The position numbers and the translations under genes were made by a program. DNA of 64,000 nt from Hormiphora californensis (Eukaryota > Ctenophora > Tentaculata > Cydippida > Pleurobrachiidae): assembly GCA_020137815.1 (NCBI GenBank), contig CM035359.1, forward strand, positions 5,783,679 to 5,847,678, in the 5' to 3' direction. Shown here one piece after another: positions 1 through 11,955 of this stretch (position 1 is its first letter; every line of letters begins with the position of its first letter). The notes below the pieces were generated by a model that saw only the letters and a list, made by a program, of their open reading frames with translations, made no database searches and was not told the origin of the DNA.

Positions 1-28
1 AGAGAGAGAGAGAGAGTGAGAGAGAGGT
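1..28. repeat. GA microsatellite at window edge
   Basis: AG dinucleotide run with two interruptions, cut by the window start. Confidence 0.9.
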
Positions 29-838
29 GTAAAATATGTGCAGTCACGTGATATATTTAGCTCAACTCAGTTCAGTGACAGCCAATTTACCTAAATCTGA
101 CAGAGAAAGCAGCAGATAGAAGCTGTGTATTCTCGTATGTCAAGAGGAAATAGATCTCCACATATTTCCGGGGAAGCCAGGTAGCGTGTAATGGGAAATT
201 ATAATGCCAATGGCAGTTTAAAAAAATCGGAGACCATCTTCTAGTCGAGGGAAACACTTCAAAAACTTGTGTGTGTGGCCCTAATTTAACTGCTTTTCCA
301 CGAGAATTAACATGGGAGCTGGGATAGTTTAGTGTTGAAGGGGGGATAGTAAATTAGTATAGGCTGCCTGGTGAGGAAAGAATTAGAGGGTGGTACCCAG
401 TGGGGCGAGGAGTTTACCAGTCGTGATGTATCGCTCTTCAACTCTTGATTTAAATTCTCAATTGATGAAGATAAATTTACGATCTCCTCTTTCAAAGATT
501 TATCAGGGGAGAGACCTCCAAAACCCGCCCATTTTCTATTTTCTTACCAATGTCCAACACCGTTTCTCTCACCGGCTAGTGAGAGAGTCCTATTTACCAC
601 ACACACACGGAGCAGGCCGTGATGATCAGAGCAGACACGATAAGACTTCTTTTATTCCCCCTCCCTCCGCCTCTATTCATACCCTCCCTCTCTATTCATG
701 TCCTATGTTGTTCTCCCGCCGTTCCGCTCCCGCCAAAATTCCCATCCCCTTCATCATACACCGATGACAGGAGTCACACCGGGGGGGGTCACACAGCGGC
801 GGAAACCATCTAGAACACTGTGGTCTAGTGAAACCATC

Positions 839-839
<1 letters not shown>

Positions 840-876
<37 letters not shown>
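840..876. repeat. Poly-C tract (37 C)
   Basis: Uninterrupted C homopolymer, with a shorter G run about 55 bp upstream. The true length is uncertain because long homopolymers are error-prone in assemblies. Confidence 0.9.
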
Positions 877-877
<1 letters not shown>

Positions 878-1200
878 CCATATGCCATGTGAGTTAACAA
901 TGGTACATAGAATCATGGTACCTTACAGTGGAGCCGATGTTAAAAAGTATGTTGCAGAATGTAGGGCGGCTGACCTCATAACGGGCCGTCAAAGTGAAAA
1001 AGTATAATTCATCATAAAATGAGTGGTTAGAATTAAGTTTTGCACAAATTGAGTAAGAATCATAACTTTACATGGTTGTAAAGTATGGATTTCTTAAACT
1101 TTGCGGATATTTCTTTAGCCAGATTCAGTCTTTCCTCGACATGACCTGCAACCTTTACTGACAGGTTGTTCACGTTGACAGATATTTCATATCACCTTCC

Positions 1201-1203
<3 letters not shown>

Positions 1204-1272
<69 letters not shown>
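1204..1272. repeat. GA microsatellite
   Basis: About 34 uninterrupted GA units, followed by a short AGAT-rich stretch. Confidence 0.95.
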
Positions 1273-1276
<4 letters not shown>

Positions 1277-2846
1277 AGATATATAGATCGATAGAGATAG
1301 AGCATATCGATCGACTCTGGCTTACGCGCTCGCTAGATCTAGATCATCTTCCCAAATCGGCAAATGATAGATAGATATGATGTTGATAACGATCTATGGA
1401 TTCATTACTTGTCACCCGGTCTATCAGTTTATCTTCCCCTTGATCATGCACGAGTCCCACTTCGACACCATCCACCGCACCCCCTCTCTCGCTCTATCAC
1501 TCTATCACTCTATCTCCACTTGTATATCGACATGTATATACCGACTTCTAGAAACTATAGAGACTGAGAGAGGATTGTGCCATGATTTAAAACGTTTTTA
1601 AACATAAATCTCATCGATACTATGAAGTTTTATACTTTATAGTTCTATCCCCATAATTGATTGTCGGTGAGCCGATGACTCTTAAAGGAGAACCAGGGAT
1701 CTTTTATGGCGACAGCAGGTGATTCTTCTTCCTCATCCTTCTGATAAAGGGTGGAATTTTAAAAGGCCAGCCATTCAAAAGAAGAAGGGGGTTGATGGGA
1801 TGAAATTTAGCATGGTATAATTTGTATCATCTCCCGGGGATTGAGGGGGGGGGGTCACCGCTCACCGCAGAACATTCGTTTATTTGGAAATATTCAGAGG
1901 CCAGGTTCGGTTCCCCGATTCCGAAAAATATCTTTTCTTTGAACCTTGGAAGATGGTAATGAGATGGTAGAGTGAGAGCTAGACCAATTCAGCTCTGCAC
2001 ACCTGTTTTCACCAACATATTGTGACATATTTGTGGGGATAGCAAGCATGAATTTGCAAACATTTTACTCTCTCACACTCTCTCACTCTCAGTCTCCCTC
2101 TTTCTCTCTCTATCTGCATCAAGCAGAAGTTGACAGATACCCAGCACCCCACCTTTCACATCAGTCAACAAACACCGCAATTCTCTCTGGACGTGTGCCG
2201 GACTACCCCGAGGGCCACAAGCACACGACGTCTAATATGATAGAGAGAGAGATAGTGAGAGAGGGAGGGGGAGATAGAACCGTGAGGGAGAGAGGGAGAG
2301 AGGGAGTGAGAGAGAGAGAGAGACGGAGATAGAAACGAGAAGATGTATCACGTGACTGGAAACGTGTGCGGTGGAAAGTTCCGATTATCGAGAGAGTAAT
2401 TGGTGATGGATATCTCGGATAAAGATGACAAAGAGAGAGAGGAAGATTGAAGAAACACAGAGATAGATAGAGGGAGAGGAAGGGCGCGTACGAGAACGAC
2501 CCTTGGGGTTCCCAAAACCTCCACCACAAAGCTTGGTTTCCGGACTCAAGATCTAAAACCTTCTTACCACAGCTATTTGACCCAATTAGTGTTCAAGCTG
2601 GCCCTTGTTAGAAGAAGAGCTCTATGAGGCAAGAGCACAACCACAGCTGTTATTGTATAGCACAGATATATGGTCCGCGATATGTTCCAACACCCCGGTC
2701 CCCCAGTCCCCCTCTTTTTCTCACATCACCTCTGCACAGGGACTCTGCACAGGGACTTTAAACAATGATCAATTTCAACCCCGGGACTGGGATTGGAGGG
2801 AAATTCAAACGGGTGCTGGCAGTTCGCCTACTTGATCCAGGGAGGG

Positions 2847-2849
<3 letters not shown>

Positions 2850-2898
<49 letters not shown>
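2850..2898. repeat. GA microsatellite
   Basis: About 24 GA units. Confidence 0.95.
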
Positions 2899-2900
<2 letters not shown>

Positions 2901-3056
2901 CTATAAGTGAGAAGGAGGAATAAAGGGTACATGGTATGATACGTGAGGCATGCAATGAGCCAGATTAAACGGTTCATTCCATCATGCAATAAAACAAATG
3001 AAACCTCCTCCACCCACGATCCTTTAAACTGTCTCCCGCCGCATCTCACTTTCATT

Positions 3057-3063
3057 CTCTCTA

Positions 3064-3123
<60 letters not shown>

Positions 3124-3172
3124 TCTATCTTTCTCTCTCTCTTCCTATGTCGGATCATGTCTCTCTCTCTAT
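3057..3172. repeat. CT microsatellite, interrupted
   Basis: CT units with occasional TTTCT and CTAT interruptions. Confidence 0.9.
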
Positions 3173-3681
3173 CATTCTTGTTCATATCCTCCAAGGCAAA
3201 CATAACCCAAGCTTTATAGCGACTGCAATTCCCACAGACGTTTATCTGAATAGGTATTTCTAATTTCATCTCCAAGGAAATTTCTTTGATCTCATACCAT
3301 GGCTGCATGACACCTCATACCAGACCGACTGATAATAAGTGGACATTCGACTACTCATTTCCATAATTCATAACTGGCTCGTTGGACTTCCTATACTCAG
3401 TAGCTGGCACGACATCATTTTCCTACTACTACTATAAATGGGCTCATGACAATGTATCTGGTATCAGCAGGGTCTAAACTTTGGTGGCAGTTGGTACGTG
3501 GTATTCCATTTCACTTCCACTGCCAGTACCTACCGCGGAGCCTGCTAGGACTCGAGTAAATTCCATTTCAGTTCAGTGGCGGTAAATTCAAAACTCACTA
3601 TTTTTAGTACGATCAGATTAGAAGCTCCCCTCTGCTGTCCTTGAAGTATTCTGGCGGGGGACCCTGGATGAAATGAAATGA

Positions 3682-3683
<2 letters not shown>

Positions 3684-3775
<92 letters not shown>

Positions 3776-3854
3776 GGAAAGAGAGAGAGAGACAGAGAGA
3801 GAGAGAGACAGAGAGAGAGACAGAGAGAGAGACAGAGAGAGAGACAGAGAGAGT
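3684..3854. repeat. Compound GA / GACAGA microsatellite
   Basis: A long GA run passes into regular GACAGAGAGA units at its 3' end. Confidence 0.95.
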
Positions 3855-4869
3855 ACGGTATGTAACTGGGGGTTGGGTGGTCCGTTCATTCGACCCACGC
3901 GAGTAATTGATTAATGAGGAACGATCTTTCATTTTCCCTCCATTTCTCTCCCATCTGAATCTTCTCTCTCCGGGAGAGTCTCATCCATCCTGATCCCGGC
4001 TATCTCAGTTCCAACCAAATGAAACTAATGAACCCATGGGTGTTAGGATGAATTTTTTCAAGTGAGGGGGGCGAAGTCACGTTACCATTACAGCGGTCGG
4101 CCAGAGCCCACAAAAATTTTTGTGAGCAAGATTAGTCACCTATTCTACTGTCATTTACCATACATCGGGCGGAGCGCAGCGGAGCCCAGAAAATTTTTAG
4201 GGTTTTTTAGCCGAAAAGTCATTATTTCGTCGGCATTTGGGATTGTAGTTGTTGATTGTTGGTGACAGAAGTAGAAGGGCGAACCTGGCAAAAAGTGGGG
4301 GGGGGGGGGCGGCCCGCCCCGTCGCCCCCCCCCTATTCCTACAAAACCCTTCCGACAAACCCCTGAATGAACCCCTTCTTTATTGTCCCCAAGAGAATCT
4401 AACTGATAAGAATGTGAGCCCTGCTCCAGTTTCAATCCCTCCTCGTACAATCACACTTCTACCACCTGCTCCTCCTACCCCCAACTCCCAGGGGGATTAG
4501 GTGAAAGATTGTGCAGTTTAATGATCTCCAACGGTCCATCTCACATGGTGAGGAGACGTGTGATAACAAATTATTTACCGAGTGTCTCTCTTGTTTTTCC
4601 TTTTATTTACTTTCTTTATCTATGTTAATTTGTTTGAAAGTTGAGAGTGGTCCCCACCCCAATTAATGATTTCAATAATTAATTTTGCTGTGAAAACGGA
4701 CAAGTGTGAAAGCTTGGGTTTCCACCAGACAGGGGCTGGCTCAGAATAATAAATCAGATAAGGAGATTAAGAGAGGAAAAATGGATTGGCGGGGGAGGAG
4801 GGGGGTTTTTTCCTTCCCCCTACTCCATTAACTCCTTTTCCCCTCCTGTAAACTAGTACGTTCTATGTG

Positions 4870-5475
4870 ACGTCAAAGGGAAAGGGGAGAGAGAGGAAGC
4901 GGAGGAGAAAGAGAGGGGAGAAGGAAAAGAGAAGAAGAAGGGGGGGTGGGGGGGAGAGATAAAAAGAGAGGACAAAAAAAAGAGGGAAACCCGAAAGGGG
5001 GGAAAAAGCTGGGGTGGGCCCCAAAAGGGGGGGGGCCCGGGGAAAAAAACCCCCCCCAAAGGGGGGAGAAAGAAGACAAAAGAAACGGGAAGAAAACCCC
5101 CAAAAGGGAAAAAGGGGGGGAAAAAAGGGGGGGGGGAAAAAAAAAAAAAAACCCGGGGGGAAAAAAACCCGGGGAAAAAAAAAGGGGCCCCCCCCCCCCC
5201 TTTTTTTTCCCCCCCCCCGGGGGGGGGGGGGAAAAAAAAGGGGGGGGGCCCCCCCTTTTCCCCCTCCCCCCTTTTCCCTTTCCCTTTTTTTGGGGCCTTT
5301 TAATGTTAAATTTTTTTTTAAATTTTTTTCCCCCCCGGCCCCAAAAAAAAACCCCCCAAAACCCACCCCCAACCCCCCAAACCCCTTTTTTTTGGGGAAA
5401 TTTTTTTTGGGGGGGGGTTTTTAAAAACCGGGGGGGTTTTTTTTGGGCCCGGGGGGGGGGGGGGCAATTTTAGAG
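4870..5475. other. Degraded homopolymer-rich sequence, probable assembly artefact
   Basis: From a purine-rich stretch onward the sequence becomes almost entirely runs of one base (4-14 nt of A, G, C or T in turn), with normal complexity returning near 5475. This is unlike surrounding DNA. Open frames here have proline/glycine/lysine/phenylalanine-only composition and should not be annotated. Inference: low-quality consensus beside a GA-rich tract. Confidence 0.75.
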
Positions 5476-6190
5476 AAATATTAAACATGTGTGCTCATAG
5501 ACAAATTTTATACCTAATTCATTGAAGCACGGGCCCCATAAAACTCCTTTTAAGTCTCCTGAAAATCCCCCCTTTTTTTGTACGTCGATCTAAAACGGAA
5601 AAAATGTTCTTGACCCCGCCCTGGGGAAAGTTTAGGGGGGTTTTTCAAAACTACAGTGATTTGTGGGCATTTCCCCCGTTGGGGCACTGGTCCCTCAGAT
5701 CCTGACTCTCTCTTTTTCTTCTTTATCTCTCCCTTTGGGAATAAACCCCCCCCCATAGTTTAACTCCATTAAAAGGGGTTAAAACCCCCCCCTCTCCATT
5801 TTTTTTTTTTATAACCGGGGCCGGGGGGTCGGACCCCCTTTTCCCTTTTCCCCTCTTTTTATTTTCTCTCCCCTCTCTTTTTTAATCACCCCATTAATCC
5901 CAATCAAATTTTCAAAACAACCCCGGCCCAGTTGTTTGGTCCGTACAATTCAATATAGTGATCATGTTTCATTATATTTGAATGTTGATAAATAGAGGGC
6001 GTGGGGTACCTAAATAGAGGGGTAAATAGAGGGCGTGGAAGTATGTGGGGAGTGGGCCCCCCAAAATTAATGACTCAATCAGGGGGCCCTTTTTGAAATT
6101 TTTGGGGGTGTTTCCCTTTTTTGGGGGCGAGAATTTTGTGATAAACCCGAAGTTTCAGGTGAAAACCGAGTAATGAAACTGGGGGATAGA
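5476..6190. other. Partly degraded sequence, no gene
   Basis: Mixed-complexity sequence with an excess of 4-8 nt homopolymers. It contains two near-identical copies of the short phrase taaatagagggcgtgg (about 5989-6040). No coding signal seen. Confidence 0.45.
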
Positions 6191-6390
6191 GATGTTTGAA
6201 GAAGCTAGAAAGGATGTTCGGTGGAAATGGGAAATATGAACTATGTAGCCGACCGACAGACTATCTTTGCCGGGAAATGTGCGGTTCAAATCTGCCGCCT
6301 CTCATGCAGAGACCACCACCTGGGGGGACTACACCAGTTGTACATAACACTTCATTCCGCATGCACCCCTTTCTATATGTTCACTGATCT

Positions 6391-6391
6391 G

Positions 6392-6429
<38 letters not shown>

Positions 6430-6448
6430 GTCTCTCTCTCTCTCTCTC

Positions 6449-6535
<87 letters not shown>

Positions 6536-6545
6536 CTCTCCCTCT
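6391..6545. repeat. CT microsatellite with CTGT interruptions
   Basis: CT run of about 150 bp with two CTGTCTGT interruptions near 6424 and 6451. Confidence 0.95.
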
Positions 6546-7191
6546 CTCCGTCTAACATGCACCAAAGAAAGGGTGTGTGGGGGCAGGTCGGAAATTGGAT
6601 AGAAGTTCCCCATGCTCCTACATGATGAAGGAATCATGCAACACGGATTACACACTGCATTACCACTACACTACATGTAGTAGAAGTTAGAAAACTGCAC
6701 TTTTCTACTACATGTCGGTCTTGGTCGACTATTGGGAATCGGTATATAATTGATCGACGGGTATGTAGATCCTGCAGCTGGTAGTGGCACACTAGAACCA
6801 TTTGAATCTGAGTTCTCTTTCCAATTCAATCAAGATTGGAACTGCAGAAAAGAAGGGAGATAGTTTCGATTAATTGGTATCCAGCTATGTCATTACATTG
6901 CACTTTCCAATTAGTTAGGTATAATGAGATGATTGGTACAATAAGGGTCCCTCTCTCCATCTCTCTTCCATTCTCTCTCCTAAAAAATCCCTCCAGTTTT
7001 CTGGTGAATCACATTTCAGTACGGAGGAGATAGATAAAACGGAGAAGATAGATAGAAAACTGGGAGCAGGGAGTGTGGTGTAAATTTAGGGCACTACCAC
7101 CCTACTTCGTGTAGATCCAGGCTCTCCTATAACAATCCGGCTGACAGTTGACACATTTTTTCTCTACATCTGGATTTAGCTTCACCCCCTG

Positions 7192-7237
7192 ATTGGTTGT
7201 ATCAGGTCACGTGACTGATTTCCAGGCCTCTGATTGG
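7192..7237 (-). promoter_or_regulatory. CCAAT / E-box / CCAAT module (copy 1)
   Basis: ATTGG at 7192-7196, CACGTG at 7208-7213 in the context GTCACGTGAC, ATTGG at 7233-7237. Gaps are 11 and 19 nt. CCAAT boxes fit the NF-Y consensus and the centre fits a TCACGTGA E-box (USF/Max/MiT type). Strand given is that of the CCAAT reading. Confidence 0.7.
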
Positions 7238-8130
7238 TCAATGAGGGCACTATAACAAGCCTGTTGACAACTCGATAGATATACACACTGGTATGTGTTG
7301 ATGGAAAGCCAGGGGGAGCTTGTACAGTGCAGTATGAATGAGACGTGTGAAGTCTGATTTGGCAACACAAACTGCAGATTCTACTGTATGGCGGCGCCAT
7401 ACCCCATTTGATTCTCAGTGCGCTCAGATGGGTCGCGGCGCCAGACAGAGATTCTACAGAGAACAGTCTAGAAATAGGCCGAGAGGGAGGACCTCTTCGA
7501 TCGAATGGATGATTAAGAGGGTGATCTGTATTAGTTGCTCTATAATTTCTGCACTGTTTAGAGTCGGTATCATTTCCAGATTGTAGACCTGTTGAATCCA
7601 CTATCATGACTATGTCCTGGGAGTGGGAAACCACCATAATATGGGAAACCACTGTGAGAATTTGGAAGACTTTCCCAGTCCCCGGACCATCAAATACTAT
7701 CTCCGGCCATTATTCATTCAAATAATGAATCCCCCGAATATTACTTTTCTCACATTTTTCCTTTGTGACACTTTGTTACATCGGACTACCTGTCTCCTAG
7801 AACAGGATGGCCCTTGCTACTACTACACAAAACAAGTGGGCCCATGGCTCATATTGGTCTCATAAATATTATATTAGTATGACTCATTTTTCTTTCATAT
7901 GCGTGTGGTGTTTTTCGTGTCGTGGCCTCATGAGATGATTGTTGAATGGGGGGGGGGGGGGGGAGGCTATAACAGCTGCAGCTGGTAACACCGAGCTACC
8001 ATTTTAGCACAATCCCTCTAAAACTAGCTCCCCATATAATGACACCTCAGTCATGCACATTGTGCCCTCAGGGGCATAACACCACAGGTGCTCCTTTATT
8101 AAAACATCTTGTGCTCCTTCATAAAATAAA

Positions 8131-8175
8131 CCAATGAAAATGCTCTGAGATGGTCACGTGATTTATTTGACCAAT
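8131..8175 (+). promoter_or_regulatory. CCAAT / E-box / CCAAT module (copy 2)
   Basis: CCAAT at 8131-8135, CACGTG at 8155-8160 in GTCACGTGAT, CCAAT at 8171-8175. Gaps are 19 and 10 nt. Confidence 0.7.
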
Positions 8176-8529
8176 GGCGCTGTGTGTTAACGAAGACGAT
8201 TGTAGCGGTAGTGTGTTAATTAGAACTAATGGACTAGTCATTAATCTTAAGAAAATGACCCAGAATGGAATTGGAAACTGTAGAGCGCCAATATTTTTAT
8301 TCCAGATTTCAGGAGTCGAGTTTTTTGAGGTGAATTATGGAAGGAAATTATGCACTTAGTGCCATCATTTCACATTTGAAACAACCCTTTATGATTTTCA
8401 TAATGAGAACCTCACCATCTGAATACCTTCCTCTTTTGGCTCTCTATGCTTTTCTCTCATCGTGCTCTCTCTAGCTCTCTACTTCTCTCGTCTACTCTCT
8501 CTCTCTAGCCTCTCTACTCTCTCTCCTCG

Positions 8530-8539
8530 CTCTCTCGTC

Positions 8540-8622
<83 letters not shown>
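8530..8622. repeat. CT microsatellite
   Basis: CT run of about 90 bp preceded by a less regular CT-rich stretch from about 8452. Confidence 0.95.
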
Positions 8623-8627
<5 letters not shown>

Positions 8628-9672
8628 CTAAAATTTACACTGCATCTAATCATATGATTGGAACATTTAGCATAACTTCTTAGGGGTATCACCGCTAATC
8701 GCTTAATTGCCCTGTTACAGAAAGTGAGAAGGATAGGGATTAGGGGTGCCTAATTGACCTCTAACCATTCAGAGGCAAAGTACCATTATTGCTTACCGCC
8801 TTCTCACATTCTCTATCTGGAGAAGTGAGAAATAAAGACATTGAAGAACATTAAAGAGGTAAAGACATTGAATGGGTGTCAAATAGAATAATAGTGGCTC
8901 TGCAATACAAGGAGATTGACATGAAGTGGGGGAGGGAGAAAAAGTTGAAGAAAATGGAAAACTTATGCCCAATTTTAGACTGATATCTTTTAATCCGCTG
9001 GAGGCAATGGAGATATTGTTAGGATTGGGGCGACACCTCTTCCTGGTATTATAATAGTGTGGTGTCCTAATGCTTGGATCCATCGCATCCTATTCTCGCT
9101 CCGCGAATAATAGGATCCCGGCCCGTTGAGAGCAAGAACTCACGTGCGCGCGAAATAAAGCACGTTTTCAACAAATCGCGCGTGATAGACCGTTTTTGGA
9201 GACCTTTTTAGCTGACCTAGCACTACTCAAACGTCAATTATGGCCTCATTTCGCATCGTGATGAATCGGCGGGTATTTTCCCATACTCACAAGGCCATGA
9301 CGATTCCCCCAGTACCCGCAGATTGTCCCAGGACCGAGTAGGAGCTTGCAGCCAGGTCTTTAAAGAATTGCTCATGTTTAGTGTCAATTTTGACCCACTA
9401 TTCCTCAAATGCTAAAACTAGAGACAATTATCTGCCAGGAGCAACAAACGAGATGCAAATCGGTTCAGTAGTTCCTTGCAGCCAGGTCTTTGAAAAAGTT
9501 TGCTCTAAAATCAATAACGCGCCGGAGGCCTAGATGTGAGATCGATCTCGGTCGCTGCGCGACCTCGATCTCACTCAGGCATCAATGTGGCCAATCCTAA
9601 TGCCATTTGCAAACCCACCAAACTGCTGGGATATAGATCCTAAAAACACGTGACGGAAAATAGAGAGATCTG

Positions 9673-9718
9673 ATTGGCTGATGGGGGTCACGTGATCAGT
9701 TTGGATGGTTGTGATTGG
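9673..9718 (-). promoter_or_regulatory. CCAAT / E-box / CCAAT module (copy 3)
   Basis: ATTGG at 9673-9677, CACGTG at 9689-9694 in GTCACGTGAT, ATTGG at 9714-9718. Gaps are 11 and 19 nt. A further CACGTG lies upstream near 9649. The foldback element at 9792 starts about 75 bp downstream. Confidence 0.7.
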
Positions 9719-9791
9719 TCGAAAATGTAATGGCAGCTCCTCCCACCCATGAACCAACAGCGGAAATTGTGCAGTGTATATGTAAATGAAG

Positions 9792-9984
9792 TATGAACGT
9801 TTGTAGACTGGCGCGTTATCAAGTTGGCTGTTCCCAGCGCGAGCTGGGGACAGCCAACTGGAGTTTAATCGCCCGGCAGGGCGATTAAACTGGTTTAAAT
9901 CCCGACGCCGATCCCGAGGCGCCAGCCGAGGGTGAGGGGGAGGTGATTTAAACCTATAACGCGATAGGCTAACAAACGTTCATA
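9792..9984. mobile_element. Nested-hairpin foldback element
   Basis: The outer ends are inverted copies beginning tatgaacgtttgt and ending acaaacgttcata, followed inward by gcgcgttat and ataacgcg. Inside are further hairpins: agttggctg...cagccaact, agtttaatcgccc...gggcgattaaact, and ggtttaaat...atttaaacc. I do not recognise the family. It could be a small non-autonomous transposon or a structured RNA source. Confidence 0.5.
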
Positions 9985-11046
9985 TTTTATGAAACCCGAT
10001 AGTAATTACACACAAATAAGAGACACAACACAAGGTGAAACACACTAGGACTGCTGGCAATTAGTCAACAGACACCGTGAAAATGTGTGTAGACTTAGTG
10101 TCTACTGTTCCTAACATGTTTGAGAAAGAGAGAGAAAGATTAGGGGCAATACACACTGTCAGAGGTAGTGAACAGTAAAAGAGACAATGAGAGAGAGAAA
10201 TGAATGGAATGTGATTCTTTTCACTCCTTATGAGAGAGATAACATTGAAACGTGTTGCAGACATGTTTCCCCTTTCTTTTGTTGACAGAACTGTGTGTTT
10301 ACACACATTTTCAATACTTAGAATTTTACACGCATGTTATTCAAATGAAGAGAAATGCGTGAAAAAGAGAGCGGGACTGTTAAACAGCGAGCAGGGTGTT
10401 AAATCTCCCAGCTAGCAGTTATCATGAGCGCGCAAAATGTCCAAACGACTGTTAAATCGGCTATCGGGTTTCATAGATGGGTGACAAGTGGGCTTCGATC
10501 AGCTGCATTGGTGGTAGAATGAGAGAGAGAGGGAGAGAGAGAGTGAGAGAGAGATAGAGAGTGATAGAGAGAGGGGAGAGAGATATTGGGAGATAGTAGA
10601 GAAAGTCTGTGTTATGGATAGAGTCGACTGCAGGAGAGAGAGGAGCTGCCATGGGACCGATAAATAGACGGATAGTGGTGAGAAGGAGAGAGTGAGAAAA
10701 GTCTGTGGAAGGTATTAGTAAAGAGGGGTAGTGTGAAGGTACGTGTGTCATAGTGACCTGTCTATGAAAATTTCCCTAAACACACTCACTACCGCGGCAT
10801 CATACTATACCGCAGCGGGAGAACTAAAGTTACACTGTGTGTGGCTGGTGGGCGGTGGCAGTTTGGAGAGGACTGAGGGTGATTTTGAATCGGTAGACAA
10901 TGATATATCGAGAGACTTGACGGGGCTTTAAAACTTGAATCATTATCTGTCTCCACGTGAAGAACCAACCCATTTAGCTCGTTCCCAAGTGTTCCATATG
11001 ACAGCCCAATCTCTCTCTGAGTCTGAAAGATGCAACTTTCTCTTCC

Positions 11047-11047
11047 C

Positions 11048-11089
<42 letters not shown>

Positions 11090-11096
11090 TCTCTCT
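11047..11096. repeat. CT microsatellite
   Basis: About 20 CT units. Confidence 0.9.
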
Positions 11097-11955
11097 TCTT
11101 CGCTCTCCACCTTGGTACGTGTGAGCATGTGCCACATGCGAGCAGAGCATCTTTACTCACGTGCAGATATGAAACCGTGGACCGATGAAGAGAGACAGAG
11201 ATAGACAGGGAGAAAGATTTATAGAGAAATGGCGAGATAGATAAAGAGAGATATACAGGGATAGATATCATATTTGAGAAAAAAGGAGGTACAAGGAATG
11301 GGATATAGAGAGAATGACAGAGAGCAACTATTTTGTGATTGTGCCCTCAGGGGCTGAATGCTGCAGGTGCTGCACGGGGGATGAATATATTGTCCTGAAT
11401 GTTGCAGGGAATGTGATTACAACAAGCTTGTGCCGTGAATCAAGAATAATAGTTAGGAGAGGAAGTTAGAGAAGAAACGGAGAATGCTTGGGGCTGAACG
11501 GGCAGGTTTTAGGGGGAGAGAGTTATCACAGTTAACCATTGAGGCAAAACTGGTTGAAAACAGCTAGTTATCTAACTAATTGACTATGTATTTAACTAGT
11601 TAACTCACATGTTTTATATATGATGTGCTGGTAATCAGTGCTTTCTTGTGCTCAACAGGAACTGTGCTTTGAAGGCTCGGTAAATACTTCCTGAAAAATA
11701 TAAAACAATGTTTGAATGATGGTTGGGAAGATAAATTTATACATTTTGTACACAACAAAACATTAACACACCCCAATCTGACTTGTTGAGTTACTCAACA
11801 AAATCTAACACAAGCATTAAAACACCCCATCTTACAATAACAGGATCTCATTGACTTCCTGCGTCAAGCCCATCTTAAATCTTCGCCCTGAAATTGTTCC
11901 CCTTTTCCATAGAATTGATATGACTACAACATGTAATTACCTATATCACACAAGA

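Larger units (their letters stand above)
29..4869. other. Intergenic, no gene recognised
   Basis: No open frame here has splice-site structure or similarity to a family I know. The longer frames come from GA/CT tracts (Arg-Glu or Ser-Leu repeats) and are not credible proteins. Single CACGTG motifs lie near 44 and 2349 without flanking CCAAT boxes at the module spacing. The listed microsatellites and a poly-C run interrupt the stretch. Confidence 0.6.
6546..11955. other. Intergenic, no gene recognised
   Basis: No supported coding region. It contains three CCAAT/E-box/CCAAT modules (7192, 8131, 9673), a CpG-rich stretch with hairpins (about 9090-9990), two similar copies of a phrase beginning attgtgccctcaggggc (8064 and 11338), and a near-repeat of a ttgcagccaggtcttt phrase (about 9347 and 9476). 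Confidence 0.6.

Noticed and set aside
3545-3932. Long frames of Ser-Leu or Arg-Glu repeats across GA/CT tracts (also at 6221, 8462, 30868, 44288 and elsewhere)
   Set aside because: They are six-frame readings of dinucleotide repeats, overlap on both strands, and have no splice or start context.
4863-5473. Frames of 130-175 codons rich in Gly, Pro, Phe and Lys (also 39681-40254 and 53578-54052)
   Set aside because: They lie in homopolymer-garbled sequence that is probably an assembly artefact.
7182-7652. 156-codon minus-strand frame overlapping a CCAAT/E-box module
   Set aside because: No domain, no codon pattern or splice evidence; composition looks random.
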